A stretch of DNA of 64,000 bases from Hydractinia symbiolongicarpus (GCF_029227915.1 NC_079876.1:36811828-36875827), one strand, 5' to 3'. Counted from the first letter of the stretch, positions 38,461 to 53,970 are shown. Numbers and translations: made by a program. Notes: generated from the letters alone by a model not told the origin.

Positions 38461-39900
38461 TTAAAAATTTAGATTAATAAGTCATTTTTTACTGCGGAAC
38501 CATTCCTAGCGGTTATCACGCGCTGAAGAAATAGTGCCAGCTTCAAAAACTACATTTCCATGACTTTCTAACGGTGTCAATCCGCTTCAGTTACAATGGT
38601 TGCGTCACATATTCCTACCAACATGTATTTAGCGATAGTTTTTTCATATTACTAGATTGCATCGCTTTTAACAGTGAAACAATTGACTGTGGGACTAAAT
38701 TGAACTGATTTTAGACTGTGACCTCATAAATGGCATAAATGAGACAAGTGGACTCCATGAAATAACATTCTTTTTAATTTGACATGATTGTCGGAACACA
38801 GCGATTACACTGGGCGCTGTGGTAGCGCTTCATTTAAAAATTTAGATAAATAATTCATTTTTTCTGTAGGACCAATCCTAACCGTTATCGCGCGCTGAAG
38901 AAATAGCGACAGTTTCAAAAACTACATCTCATTGACTTTCTAACGGTATCAATCCTCTTCAGTTACAACGGTTGCGTCACATATTCGTGCCAACATATAT
39001 TTAGCGATTCTTTTCTCATATTACTAGGTTGCATGGTTTTTAACAGTGAAACAATTGACTGTGGGACTTAATTGAACTGATTATGGACTGTGACCTTATA
39101 ATTGTTAAAGGGAGACAATTGGACTCCTAGAAATAACATTCTTCCTAATTTAACATGATTGCCGAAACTCAGCGATCACACTGGGTGCTGTGGTAGAGCT
39201 TCAATAAAAAATTAAGATAAAAAAGTCATTTTTTACTGTGGGACCAATCATAGCCGTTATCGCGCGCAGAAGAAATAGCGACGGTTTCAAAAACTACATT
39301 TTATTGACTTTCTAACGGTGACAGTCTGTTTGAGTTACAACGGTTGGGTCACCTATTCGTACTAACATATATTTAGCGATATTTTTCTGATATTACTAGG
39401 TTGCATCGCTTTTAACAATGAAACGATTGACTGTAGGACTTAATTGGACTAACTTAGGACTGTGACCTGATAAATGTGATAAATGAGACAAATGGAGTCC
39501 AGGAATTAACATTCCTCTTAATTTGACATGATTGCCGGAACTCAGCGATTACACTGTGCGCTATGGTAGCGCTTCATTTAAAAATTTAGATTAATAAGTC
39601 ATTTTTTACTGCGGAACCATTCCTAGCAATTATCGCGCGCTGAAGAAATAGTGCCAGCTTCAAAAACTACATTTCCATGACTTTCTAACGGTGCCATTCC
39701 GTTTGAGTTACAACGGTTGCGTCACATATTCGTACCAACATGTATTCAGCGATATTTTTCTCATATTACTAGGTTGCATCGCTTTTAACAGTAAAACGAT
39801 TGACTGTGGGACTAAACTGAACTGACTTTGGACTGTGACCTTATAAATGTTATAAGTGACACAAGTGAACTCGAAGAAATAACTTTCTTTTTAATTTGAA
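38460..39900. repeat. Satellite monomers linking two higher-order blocks
   Basis: These carry the actgcggaaccattcctagcg / gtgccagcttcaaaaac type shared with about 34717, 37320, 43290 and 47395, mixed with the tgttaaagggagac type. No gene is seen. Confidence 0.6.
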
Positions 39901-42900
39901 ATGATTTCCGGAACTCAGTGATTACACTGGGAACTGAGGTAGCGCTTCATTTAAGAATTTAGATAAAAAAGTCAGTCTCTGCTGTGGGACTAATCCTAGC
40001 CGTTATCGCGCGCTGAAGAAATAGCGACAGTTTCAAAAACTACATTTCATTGACTTTCTAACAGTATCAATCCGTTTGAGTTACAACGGTTGAGTCACAT
40101 ATTCGTACCAACATGTATTTCGTGATATTTTTCCGGTATTACTAGGTTGCATCGTTTTTAACAATGAAACAATTGACTGTGGGACATAATTGAACTAACT
40201 TTGGACTGCGACCTGATAAATATGATAAATGAGACAATTGGACTCCAAGAAATAACATTCTTCTTAACTTGACGTAATTGTCGGAACTCAGCGATTATAC
40301 TGGGCGCTGTGATAGCACTTCATTTAAAAATTCAGGTAAATAAGTCATTTTGTACTGTGGGACCAATCCTATCCGTTATCGCGCGCTGAAGAAATAGCGA
40401 TTGTTTCAAAAACAACATTTCATTTACTTTTTAGCGGTGTCAGTCCGTTGGAGTTTCAACGGTTGGGTCACATAATCGTACCAACATGTATTTAGCAATA
40501 TTTATCTGATATTACTACGTTGAATCGCTTTTAACAGTGAAACGATTGACTGTGGGACTTAATTGAACTAACTTTGGACTGTGAACTGATAAATGTGATA
40601 AATGAAAAATATTGGACTCCAAGAAATAACATTCTTCTTAATTTGACATGATTGCCGGAACTTTGCCATTGCACTGGGCGCTGTGGTAGCGCTTCATTTA
40701 AAAATTTAGATTAATAAGTCATTTTTTACTGTGGGACCATTCCTAGCCGTTATCGCGCGCTAAAAAAATAGCGACAGTTTCAAAAACTACATTTTATTGA
40801 CTTTCTAACGGTGACAGTCCGTTTGAGTTACAACGGTTGGGTCACCTATTCGTACTAACATATATTTAGCGATATTTTTCTGATATTACTAGGTTGCATC
40901 GCTTTTAACAATGAAACGATTGACTGTATGACTTAATTGGACTAACTTAGGACTGTGACCTGATAAATGTGATAAATGAGACAAATGGAGTCCAGGAATT
41001 AACATTCCTCTTAATTTGACATGATTTCCGGAACTCAGTGATTACACTGGGAACTGAGGTAGCGCTTCATTTAAGAATTTAGATAAAAAAGTCAGTCTCT
41101 GCTGTGGGACCAATCCTAGCCGTTATCGCGCGCTGAAGAAATAGCGACAGTTTCAAAAACTACATTTCATTGACTTTCTAACAGTATCAATCCGTTTGAG
41201 TTACAACGGTTGAGTCACATATTCGTACCAACATGTATTTCGTGATATTTTTCCGGTATTACTAGGTTGCATCGTTTTTAACAATGAAACAATTGACTGT
41301 GGGACATAATTGAACTAACTTTGGACTGCGACCTGATAAATATGATAAATGAGACAATTGGACTCCAAGAAATAACATTCTTCTTAACTTGACGTAATTG
41401 TCGGAACTCAGCGATTATACTGGGCGCTGTGATAGCACTTCATTTAAAAATTCAGGTAAATAAGTCATTTTGTACTGTGGGACCAATCCTATCCGTTATC
41501 GCGCGCTGAAGAAATAGCGATTGTTTCAAAAACAACATTTCATTTACTTTTTAGCGATGTCAGTCCGTTTGAGTTTCAACGGTTGGGTCACATAATCGTA
41601 CCAACATGTATTTAGCAATATTTATCTGATATTACTACGTTGAATCGCTTTTAACAGTGAAACGATTGACTGTGGGACTTAATTGAACTAACTTTGGACT
41701 GTGAACTGATAAATGTGATAAATGAAAAATATTGGACTCCAAGAAATAACATTCTTCTTAATTTGACATGATTGCCGGAACTTTGCCATTGCACTGGGCG
41801 CTGTGGTAGCGCTTCATTTAAAAATTTAGATTAATAAGTCATTTTTTACTGTGGGACCATTCCTAGCCGTTATCGCGCGCTAAATATATAGCGACAGTTT
41901 CAAAAACTACATTTTATTGACTTTCTAACGGTGACAGTCCGTTTGAGTTACAACGGTTGGGTCACCTATTCGTACTAACATATATTTAGCGATATTTTTC
42001 TGATATTACTAGGTTGCATCGCTTTTAACAATGAAACGATTGACTGTATGACTTAATTGGACTAACTTAGGACTGTGACCTGATAAATGTGGTAAATGAG
42101 ACAAATGGAGTCCAGGAATTAACATTCCTCTTAATATGACATGATTTCCGGAACTCAGTGATTACACTGGGAACTGAGGTAGCGCTTCATTTAAGAATTT
42201 AGATAAAAAAAGTCAGTCTCTGCTGTGGGACCAATCCTAGCCGTTATCGCGCGCTGAAGAAATAGCGACAGTTTCAAAAACTACATTTCATTGACTTTCT
42301 AACAGTATCAATCCGTTTGAGTTACAACGGTTGAGTCACATATTCGTACCAACATGTATTTCGTGATATTTTTCCGGTATTACTAGGTTGCATCGTTTTT
42401 AACAATGAAACAATTGACTGTGGGACATAATTGAACTAACTTTGGACTGCGACCTGATAAATATGATAAATGAGACAATTGGACTCCAAGAAATAACATT
42501 CTTCTTAACTTGACGTAATTGTCGGAACTCAGCGATTATACTGGGCGCTGTGATAGCACTTCATTTAAAAATTCAGGTAAATAAGTCATTTTGTACTGTG
42601 GGACCAATCCTATCCGTTATCGCGCGCTGAAGAAATAGCGATTGTTTCAAAAACAACATTTCATTTACTTTTTAGCGGTGTCAGTCCGTTTGAGTTTCAA
42701 CGGTTGGGTCACATAATCGTACCAACATGTATTTAGCAATATTTATCTGATATTACTACGTTGAATCGCTTTTAACAGTGAAACGATTGACTGTGGGACT
42801 TAATTGAACTAACTTTGGACTGTGAACTGATAAATGTGATAAATGAAAAATATTGGACTCCAAGAAATAACATTCTTCTTAATTTGACATGATTGCCGGA

Positions 42901-43290
42901 ACTTTGCCATTGCACTGGGCGCTGTGGTAGCGCTTCATTTAAAAATTTAGATTAATAAGTCATTTTTTACTGTGGGACCATTCCTAGCCGTTATCGCGCG
43001 CTAAAAAAATAGCGACAGTTTCAAAAACTACATTTTATTGACTTTCTAACGGTGACAGTCCGTTTGAGTTACAACGGTTGGGTCACCTATTCGTACTAAC
43101 ATATATTTAGCGATATTTTTCTGATATTACTAGGTTGCATCGCTTTTAACAATGAAACGATTGACTGTATGACTTAATTGGACTAACTTAGGACTGTGAC
43201 CTGATAAATGTGATAAATGAGGCAAATGGAGTCCAGGAATTAACATTCCTCTTAATTTGACATGATTGCCGGAACTCAGCGATTACACTG
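39900..43290. repeat. Trimer higher-order repeat, period 1120 bp, three copies
   Basis: attacactgggaactgagg occurs at 39921, 41041 and 42161, exactly 1120 bp apart. The intervening words gtcagtctctgctgtggg, ggacataattgaac, gtgatagcacttc, gcgattgtttcaaaaacaac and actttgccattgcac recur in the same order. A partial fourth unit is seen near 46640. Confidence 0.82.
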
Positions 43291-46200
43291 TGCGCTATGG
43301 TAGCGCTTCATTTAAAAGTTTAGATTAATAAGTCATTTTTTACTGCGGAACCATTCCTAGCGGTTATCGCGCGCTGAAAAAATAGTGCCAGCTTTAAAAA
43401 CTACATTTCCATGACTTTCTAACGGTGTCATTCCGTTTGAGTTACAACGGTTGCGTCACATATTCGTACCAACATGTATTCAGCGATATTTTTCTCATAT
43501 TACTAGGTTGCATCGCTTTTAACAGTGAAACGATTGACTGTGGGACTAAATTGAACTGACTTTGGACTGTGACCTTATAAATGTTATAAGTGACACAAGT
43601 GAACTCGAAGAAATAACTTTCTTTTTAATTTGAAATGATTTCCGTTACTCAGCGATTACACTGGGAACTGTGGTAGCGCTTCATTTAAGAATTTAGATAA
43701 ATAAGTCAGTCTCTACTGTGGGACCAATCCTAGCCGTTATCGCGCGCTGAAGAAATAGCGACAGTTTTAAAAACTACATTTCATTGACTTTCTAACAGTA
43801 TCAATCCGTTTGAGTTGCAACGGTTGAGTCACATATTCGTACCAACATGTATTTCGTGATATTTTTCCGGTATTACTAGGTTGCATCGATTTTAACAATG
43901 AAACAATTGACTGTGGGACATAATTGAACTAACTTTGGACTGCGACCTGATAAATATGATAAATGAGACAATTGGACTCCAAGAAATAACATTCTTTTTA
44001 ACTTGACGTGATTGTCGGAACTCAGCGATTATACTGGGCGCTGTGATAGCACTTCATTTAAAAATTCAGGTAAATAAGTCATTTTTTACTGTGGGACCAA
44101 TCCTATCCGTTATCGCGCGCTGAAGAAATAGCGATTGTTTCAAAAACAACATTTCATTGACTTTGTAGCGGTGTCAGTCCGTTTGAGTTTCAACGGTTGG
44201 GTCACATAATCGTACCAACATGTATTTAGCGATATTTATCTGATATTACTAGGTTGAATCGCTTTTAACAGTGAAACGATTGACTGTGGGACTTAATTGA
44301 ACTAACTTTGGACTGTGAACTGATAAATGTGATAAATGAGAAAATTGGACTCCAAGAAATAACATTCTTCTTAATTTGACATGATTGCCGGAACTCAGCG
44401 ATAACACTGGGCGCTGTGGTAACGCTTCATTTAAAAATTTAGGTAAGTAAGGCATTCTTTACTGTGGGACCAATCCTAGCCGTTATCGCGCACTGAAGAA
44501 ATAGCGACAGTTTCAAAAATTACATTTCATTGACTTTCTAACAGTATCAATCCGTTTGAGTTACAACGGTTGGGTCACCTATTCGTACCAACATGTATTT
44601 AGCGATATTTTTCTGATATTACTAGGTTGCATCGCTTTTAACAATGAAACAATTGACTGTGGGACTAAATTGAACTGATTTTAGACTGTGACCTTATAAA
44701 TGGTTTAAGTGAGACAAGTGGACTCCATGAAATAACGTTCTTTTTAATTTGACATGATTGTCGGAACTCAGCGATTACACTGGGCGCTGTGGTAGCGCTT
44801 CATTTAAAAATTTAGATAAATAATTTATTTTTTCTGTGGGACTAATCCTAGCCCGTATCGCGCGCTGAAGAAATAGCGACAGTTTCACAAACTACATTTC
44901 ATTGACTTTCTAACAGTATCAATCCGTTTCAGTTACAACGGTGGCGTCACATATTCGTACCAACATGTATTTAGCGATATTTATCTGATGTTACTAGGTT
45001 GCATCGCGTTTAGCAGTGAAATGATTGACTGTGGGACTTAATTGAACTAACTTTGGACTGTGACCTGATAAATGTGACAAGTGAAAAAAATTAGACTCCA
45101 AGAAGTAACCATCTTTTTAATTTGAAATGATTGCCGGAACTCAGCGATTACACTGTGCGCTGTGGAAGCGCTTCATTTAAAAATTTAGATTAAAAAGTCA
45201 TTTTTTACTGTGGGACCATTCCTAGCCGTTATCGCGCGCTAAAGAAATAGCGACAGTTTCAAAAACTACATTTCATTGACTTTCTAACGGTGTCAGTCCG
45301 TTTGAGTTACAACGGTTGGGTCACCTATTCGTTAGTATATGTATTTAGCGATATTTTTCTCATACTACTAGGTTGCATTGCTTTTAACAGTGAAACGATT
45401 GACTGTGGCACATAATTGAACTGATTTTGGACTGTGACCTTATAAATCTTATAAGTGGGACAATTGGACTCCAAGAAATAACATTCTTCTTAATTGGACA
45501 TGATTGCCGGAACTCAGCGATTACACTGGGCGCTGTGGTAGCGTTTGTTTTAAAAATTTAGATTAATGAGTCGTTTGTTACTGTGGGAACCAATCCTAGC
45601 CGTTTGCGCACGCTGAAGTAATACAGACAGTTTCAAATACTACATTTCATTGACTTTCTAACGGTGTCAGTCCGTTTGAGTTATAACGGTTGAGTCACAT
45701 ATTTGTACCAACATATATTTAGCGATAATTTTCTGATATTACTAGGTTGCATCGCTTTTAACAATGAAACGATTGACTGTGGGACTTAATTGAACTGAAT
45801 ATGGACTGTGACCTTAAGGATGTGAACGTGAGACAATTGGACTACAAGAAATAAAATTCTTCTTAACTTGACATGACTGCCGAAACTCAGCGATTACACT
45901 AGGCGCTGTGGTAGCGCTTCATTTAAAAATTAAGATAAAAAAGTTATTTTTTACTGTGGGACCAATCCTAGCCGTTAACGCGCGCTGAAGTAATAGAGAC
46001 AGTTTCAAATACTACATTTCATTCACTTTCTAACGGTGTCAGTCCGTTTGAGTTTCAACGGTTTTGTCAGATATTCGTACCAACATGTTTTTAGCGATAT
46101 TTATCTGATATTACTAGGTTGCATCGCTTTTAGCAGTGAAACGATTGACTGTGGGACTTAATTAAACTAACTTTAGACTGTGACCTGATAAATGTGATAA

Positions 46201-49200
46201 ATGAGAAAATTGGACTCCAAGAAATAACATTCTTCTTAATTTGACATGATTGCCGGAACTCAGCGATAACACTGGGCGCTGTGGTAACGCTTCATTTAAA
46301 AATTTAGGTAAGTAAGGCATTCTTTACTGTGGGACCAATCCTAGCCGTTATCGCGCACTGAAGAAATAGCGACAGTTTCAAAAATTACATTTCATTGACT
46401 TTCTAACAGTATCAATCCGTTTGAGTTACAACGGTTGCGTCACATTTTCGTACCAACATGTATTTAGCGATATTTTTCTCATATTACTAGGTTGCATCGC
46501 TTTTAACAATGAAACGATTGACTGTATGACTTAATTGGACTAACTTAGGACTGTGACCTGATAAATGTGGTAAATGAGACAAATGGAGTCCAGGAATTAA
46601 CATTCCTCTTAATATGACATGATTTCCGAAACTCAGTGATTACACTGGGAACTGAGGTAGCGCTTCATTTAAGAATTTAGATAAAAAAGTCAGTCTCTGC
46701 TGTGGGACCAATCCTAGCCGTTATCGCGCGCTGAAGAAATAGCGACAGTTTCAAAAACTACATTTCATTGACTTTTTAGCGGTGTCAGTCCGTTTGAGTT
46801 TCAACGGTTGGGTCACATAATCGTACCAACATGTATTTAGCAATATTTATCTGATATTACTACGTTGAATCGCTTTTAACAGTGAAACGATTGACTGTGG
46901 GACTTAATTGAACTAACTTTGGACTGTGAACTGATAAATGTGATAAATGAAAAATATTGGACTCCAAGAAATAACATTCTTCTTAATTTGACATGATTGC
47001 CGGAACTTTGCCATTGCACTGGGCGCTGTGGTAGCGCTTCATTTAAAAATTTAGATTAATAAGTCATTTTTTACTGTGGGACCATTCCTAGCCGTTATCG
47101 CGCGCTAAAAAAATAGCGACAGTTTCAAAAACTACATTTTATTGACTTTCTAACGGTGACAGTCCGTTTGAGTTACAACGGTTGGGTCACCTATTCGTAC
47201 TAACATATATTTAGCGATATTTTTCTGATATTACTAGGTTGCATCGCTTTTAACAATGAAACGATTGACTGTATGACTTAATTGGACTAACTTAGGACTG
47301 TGACCTGATAAATGTGATAAATGAGGCAAATGGAGTCCAGGAATTAACATTCCTCTTAATTTGACATGATTGCCGGAACTCAGCGATTACACTGTGCGCT
47401 ATGGTAGCGCTTCATTTAAAAGTTTAGATTAATAAGTCATTTTTTACTGCGGAACCATTCCTAGCGGTTATCGCGCGCTGAAAAAATAGTGCCAGCTTTA
47501 AAAACTACATTTCCATGACTTTCTAACGGTGTCATTCCGTTTGAGTTACAACGGTTGCGTCACATATTCGTACCAACATGTATTCAGCGATATTTTTCTC
47601 ATATTACTAGGTTGCATCGCTTTTAACAGTGAAACGATTGACTGTGGGACTAAATTGAACTGACTTTGGACTGTGACCTTATAAATGTTATAAGTGACAC
47701 AAGTGAACTCGAAGAAATAACTTTCTTTTTAATTTGAAATGATTTCCGTTACTCAGCGATTACACTGGGAACTGTGGTAGCGCTTCATTTAAGAATTTAG
47801 ATAAATAAGTCAGTCTCTACTGTGGGACCAATCCTAGCCGTTATCGCGCGCTGAAGAAATAGCGACAGTTTTAAAAACTACATTTCATTGACTTTCTAAC
47901 AGTATCAATCCGTTTGAGTTGCAACGGTTGAGTCACATATTCGTACCAACATGTATTTCGTGATATTTTTCCGGTATTACTAGGTTGCATCGATTTTAAC
48001 AATGAAACAATTGACTGTGGGACATAATTGAACTAACTTTGGACTGCGACCTGATAAATATGATAAATGAGACAATTGGACTCCAAGAAATAACATTCTT
48101 TTTAACTTGACGTGATTGTCGGAACTCAGCGATTATACTGGGCGCTGTGATAGCACTTCATTTAAAAATTCAGGTAAATAAGTCATTTTTTACTGTGGGA
48201 CCAATCCTATCCGTTATCGCGCGCTGAAGAAATAGCGATTGTTTCAAAAACAACATTTCATTGACTTTGTAGCGGTGTCAGTCCGTTTGAGTTTCAACGG
48301 TTGGGTCACATAATCGTACCAACATGTATTTAGCGATATTTATCTGATATTACTAGGTTGAATCGCTTTTAACAGTGAAACGATTGACTGTGGGACTTAA
48401 TTGAACTAACTTTGGACTGTGAACTGATAAATGTGATAAATGAGAAAATTGGACTCCAAGAAATAACATTCTTCTTAATTTGACATGATTGCCGGAACTC
48501 AGCGATAACACTGGGCGCTGTGGTAACGCTTCATTTAAAAATTTAGGTAAGTAAGGCATTCTTTACTGTGGGACCAATCCTAGCCGTTATCGCGCACTGA
48601 AGAAATAGCGACAGTTTCAAAAATTACATTTCATTGACTTTCTAACAGTATCAATCCGTTTGAGTTACAACGGTTGCGTCACATAATCGTACCAACATGT
48701 ATTTAGCGATATTTTTCTCATATTACTAGGTTGCATCGCTTTTAACAGTGAAACGATTGACTGTGGGACTAAATTGAACTGATTTTAGACTGTGACCTTA
48801 TAAATGGTATAAGTGAGACAAGTGGACTCCATGAAATAACATTCTTTTTAATTTGACATGATTGTCGGAACTCAGCGATTACACTGGGCGCTGTGGTAGC
48901 GCTTCACTTAAAAACTTAGATTAAAAAGTCATTTTTTACTGCGGGACCAATCCTAGCCGTTATCGCGCGCTGAAGAAATAGCGACAGTTTCAAAAACTAC
49001 ATTTCATTCACTTTCTAACGGTGTCAGTCCGTTTGAGTTACAACGGTTGGGTCACCTATTCGTACCAACATGTATTTAGCGATATTTTTCTGATATTACT
49101 AGGTTGCATCGCTTTTAACAATGAAACAATTGACTGTGGGACTAAATTGAACTGATTTTAGACTGTGACCTTATAAATGGTATAAGTGAGACAAGTGGAC

Positions 49201-50970
49201 TCCATGAAATAACGTTCTTTTTAATTTGACATGATTGTCGGAACTCAGCGATTACACTGGGCGCTGTGGTAGCGCTTCATTTAAAAATTTAGATAAATAA
49301 TTTATTTTTTCTGTGGGACTAATCCTAGCCCTTATCGCGCGCTGAAGAAATAGCGACAGTTTCACAAACTACATTTCATTGACTTTCTAACAGTATCAAT
49401 CCGTTTCAGTTACAACGGTGGCGTCACATATTCGTACCAACATGTATTTAGCGATATTTATCTGATGTTACTAGGTTGCATCGCGTTTAGCAGTGAAATG
49501 ATTGACTGTGGGACTTAATTGAACTAACTTTGGACTGTGACCTGATAAATGTGACAAGTGAAAAAAATTAGACTCCAAGAAGTAACCATCTTTTTAATTT
49601 GAAATGATTGCCGGAACTCAGCGATTACACTGTGCGCTGTGGAAGCGCTTCATTTAAAAATTTAGATTAAAAAGTCATTTTTTACTGTGGGACCATTCCT
49701 AGCCGTTATCGCGCGCTAAAGAAATAGCGACAGTTTCAAAAACTACATTTCATTGACTTTCTAACGGTGTCAGTCCGTTTGAGTTACAACGGTTGGGTCA
49801 CCTATTCGTTAGTATATGTATTTAGCGATATTTTTCTCATACTACTAGGTTGCATTGCTTTTAACAGTGAAACGATTGACTGTGGCACATAATTGAACTG
49901 ATTTTGGCCTGTGACCTTATAAATCTTATAAGTGGGACAATTGGACTCCAAGAAATAACATTCTTCTTAATTGGACATGATTGCCGGAACTCAGCGATTA
50001 CACTGGGCGCTGTGGTAGCGTTTGTTTTAAAAATTTAGATTAATGAGTCGTTTGTTACTGTGGGAACCAATCCTAGCCGTTTGCGCACGCTGAAGTAATA
50101 CAGACAGTTTCAAATACTACATTTCATTGACTTTCTAACGGTGTCAGTCCGTTTGAGTTATAACGGTTGAGTCACATATTTGTACCAACATATATTTAGC
50201 GATAATTTTCTGATATTACTAGGTTGCATCGCTTTTAACAATGAAACGATTGACTGTGGGACTTAATTGAACTGAATATGGACTGTGACCTTAAGGATGT
50301 GAACGTGAGACAATTGGACTACAAGAAATAAAATTCTTCTTAACTTGACATGACTGCCGAAACTCAGCGATTACACTAGGCGCTGTGGTAGCGCTTCATT
50401 TAAAAATTAAGATAAAAAAGTTATTTTTTACTGTGGGACCAATCCTAGCCGTTAACGCGCGCTGAAGTAATAGAGACAGTTTCAAATACTACATTTCATT
50501 CACTTTCTAACGGTGTCAGTCCGTTTGAGTTTCAACGGTTTTGTCAGATATTCGTACCAACATGTTTTTAGCGATATTTATCTGATATTACTAGGTTGCA
50601 TCGCTTTTAGCAGTGAAACGATTGACTGTGGGACTTAATTAAACTAACTTTAGACTGTGACCTGATAAATGTGATAAATGAGAAAATTGGACTCCAAGAA
50701 ATAACATTCTTCTTAATTTGACATGATTGCCGGAACTCAGCGATAACACTGGGCGCTGTGGTAACGCTTCATTTAAAAATTTAGGTAAGTAAGGCATTCT
50801 TTACTGTGGGACCAATCCTAGCCGTTATCGCGCACTGAAGAAATAGCGACAGTTTCAAAAATTACATTTCATTGACTTTCTAACAGTATCAATCCGTTTG
50901 AGTTACAACGGTTGCGTCACATTTTCGTACCAACATGTATTTAGCGATATTTTTCTCATATTACTAGGTT
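42660..50970. repeat. Large higher-order duplication, offset 4104 then 4477 bp (11/12 monomers)
   Basis: 42660-44550 matches 46765-48660 at offset 4104, and 44550-46490 matches 49030-50970 at offset 4477. Words such as gtcgtttgttactgtggg, gaagtaatacagacag, cgttagtatatg and cttaaggatgtgaacg are shared verbatim, with few differences seen. The later copy gained one monomer at about 48.66-49.03 kb. Confidence 0.82.
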
Positions 50971-50999
50971 GCATCGCTTTTAACAGTGAAACGATTGAC

Positions 51000-53970
51000 T
51001 GTGGGACTAAATTGAACTGATTTTAGACTGTGACCTTATAAATGGTATAAGTGAGACAAGTGGACTCCATGAAATAACATTCTTTTTAATTTGACATGAT
51101 TGTCGGAACTCAGCGATTACACTGGGCGCTGTGGTAGCGCTTCATTTAAAAATTTAGATTAAAAAGTCATTTTTTACTGCGGGACCAATCCTAGCTGTTA
51201 TCGCGCGCTGAAGAAATAGCGACAGTTTCAAAAACTACATTTCATTGACTTTCTAACGGTGTCAGTCCGTTTGAGTTACAACGGTTGGGTCACCTATTCG
51301 TACCAACATGTATTTAGCGATATTTTTCTGATATTACTAGGTTGCATCGCTTATAACAATGAAACAATTGACTGTGGGACTAAATTGAACTGATTTTAGA
51401 CTGTGACCTTATAAATGGTATAAGTGAGACAAGTGGACTCCATGAAATAACATTCTTTTAAATTTGACATGATTGTCGGAACTCAGCGATTACACTGGGG
51501 GCTGTGGTAGCGCTTCATTTAAAAATTAAGATAAAAAACTTATTTTTTACTGTGGGACCAATCCTAGCCGTTAGCGCGCGCTGAAGAAATAGAGACAGAT
51601 TCAAAAACTAAATTCCATTTACCTTCTAACGGTATCAATCCGCTTCAGTTACAACGGTTGCGTCACATATTCGCACCAACATGTATTTTGCGATGTTTTT
51701 CTCATATTACTAAGTTGCATCGCTTTTAACAGTGAAACGACTGACTGTGGGACTTAATTGAACTGATTATGGACTGTGACCTTAAAAATGCGAAAGTGGG
51801 ACAATTGGACTCCAAGATATAACATTCTTCTTAATTTGACGTGATTGTCGGAACTCAGCGATTACACTGGGCGCTGTGGTAACGCTTCATTTAAAAATTT
51901 AGATAAATAATTCATTTTTCAGTGGGACCAATCCTAGCCGTTATCGCGCGCTGAAGAAATAGCGACAGTTTCAAAAACTACATCTCATTGACTTTCTAAA
52001 GTTATCAATCCGTTTGAGTTACAACGGTTGAGTCACATATTCGTACCAACATATATTTTGCGATATTTTTCTCACATTACTAAGTTGTATGGCTTTTAAA
52101 ATTGAAACAATTGACTGTGGGACTTAATTGAACTGATTATGGACTGTGACCTTATAAATGTGAAAGTGAGACAATTGGACTCCAAGAAAGAACATTCTTC
52201 TTAATTTGACATGATTGCTGAGACGCAGTGATTACACTGGGCGCTATGGTGGCGCTTCAATTAAAAATTAAGATAAAAAAGTCATTTTTTACTGTGGGAC
52301 CAATCCTAGCCGTTATCGCGCGCAGAAGAAATAGCGACAGTTTCAAAAACTGCATTTCATTGACTTTTTAACGGTGACAATCCGTTTGAGTTACAACGGT
52401 TGAGTCACATATTCGTACCAACATGTATTTCGTGATATTTTTCCGGTATTACTAGGTTGTATGGCTTTTAACAGTGAAACGATTGACTGTGGGACTAAAT
52501 TGAACTGATTTTAGACTGTGACCTTATAAATGGTATAAGTGAGACAAGTGGACTCCATGAAATAACATTCTTTTTAATTTGACATGATTGTCGGAACTCA
52601 GCGATTACACTGGGCGCTGTGGTAGCGCTTCATTTAAAAATTTAGATTAAAAAGTCATTTTTTACTGCGGGACCAATCCTAGCTGTTATCGCGCGCTGAA
52701 GAAATAGCGACAGTTTCAAAAACTACATTTCATTGACTTTCTAACGGTGTCAGTCCGTTTGAGTTACAACGGTTGGGTCACCTATTCGTACCAACATGTA
52801 TTTAGCGATATTTTTCTGATATTACTAGGTTGCATCGCTTATAACAATGAAACAATTGACTGTGGGACTAAATTGAACTGATTTTAGACTGTGACCTTAT
52901 AAATGGTATAAGTGAGACAAGTGGACTCCATGAAATAACATTCTTTTAAATTTGACATGATTGTCGGAACTCAGCGATTACACTGGGGGCTGTGGTAGCG
53001 CTTCATTTAAAAATTAAGATAAAAAAGTTATTTTTTACTGTGGGACCAATCCTAGCCGTTAGCGCGCGCTGAAGAAATAGAGACAGATTCAAAAACTAAA
53101 TTCCATTTACCTTCTAACGGTATCAATCCGCTTCAGTTACAACGGTTGCGTCACATATTCGCACCAACATGTATTTTGCGATGTTTTTCTCATATTACTA
53201 AGTTGCATCGCTTTTAACAGTGAAACGACTGACTGTGGGACTTAATTGAACTGATTATGGACTGTGACCTTAAAAATGCGAAAGTGGGACAATTGGACTC
53301 CAAGATATAACATTCTTCTTAATTTGACGTGATTGTCGGAACTCAGCGATTACACTGGGCGCTGTGGTAACGCTTCATTTAAAAATTTAGATAAATAATT
53401 CATTTTTCAGTGGGACCAATCCTAGCCGTTATCGCGCGCTGAAGAAATAGCGACAGTTTCAAAAACTACATCTCATTGACTTTCTAAAGTTATCAATCCG
53501 TTTGAGTTACAACGGTTGAGTCACATATTCGTACCAACATATATTTTGCGATATTTTTCTCACATTACTAAGTTGTATGGCTTTTAAAATTGAAACAATT
53601 GACTGTGGGACTTAATTGAACTGATTATGGACTGTGACCTTATAAATGTGAAAGTGAGACAATTGGACTCCAAGAAAGAACATTCTTCTTAATTTGACAT
53701 GATTGCTGAGACGCAGTGATTACACTGGGCGCTATGGTGGCGCTTCAATTAAAAATTAAGATAAAAAAGTCATTTTTTACTGTGGGACCAATCCTAGCCG
53801 TTATCGCGCGCAGAAGAAATAGCGACAGTTTCAAAAACTGCATTTCATTGACTTTTTAACGGTGACAATCCGTTTGAGTTACAACGGTTGAGTCACATAT
53901 TCGTACCAACATGTATTTCGTGATATTTTTCCGGTATTACTAGGTTGTATGGCTTTTAACAGTGAAACGA
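51000..53970. repeat. Higher-order duplication, offset 1488 bp (4 monomers)
   Basis: 51000-52486 and 52489-53970 are almost identical by eye (gctgttatcgcgc, cttataacaatg, actgggggctg, gaaatagagacagattc, aatgcgaaagtggg, gctgagacgcagtg). Only isolated differences are seen, such as aacttatttttt versus agttatttttt. This is one of the youngest duplications in the window. Confidence 0.85.
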
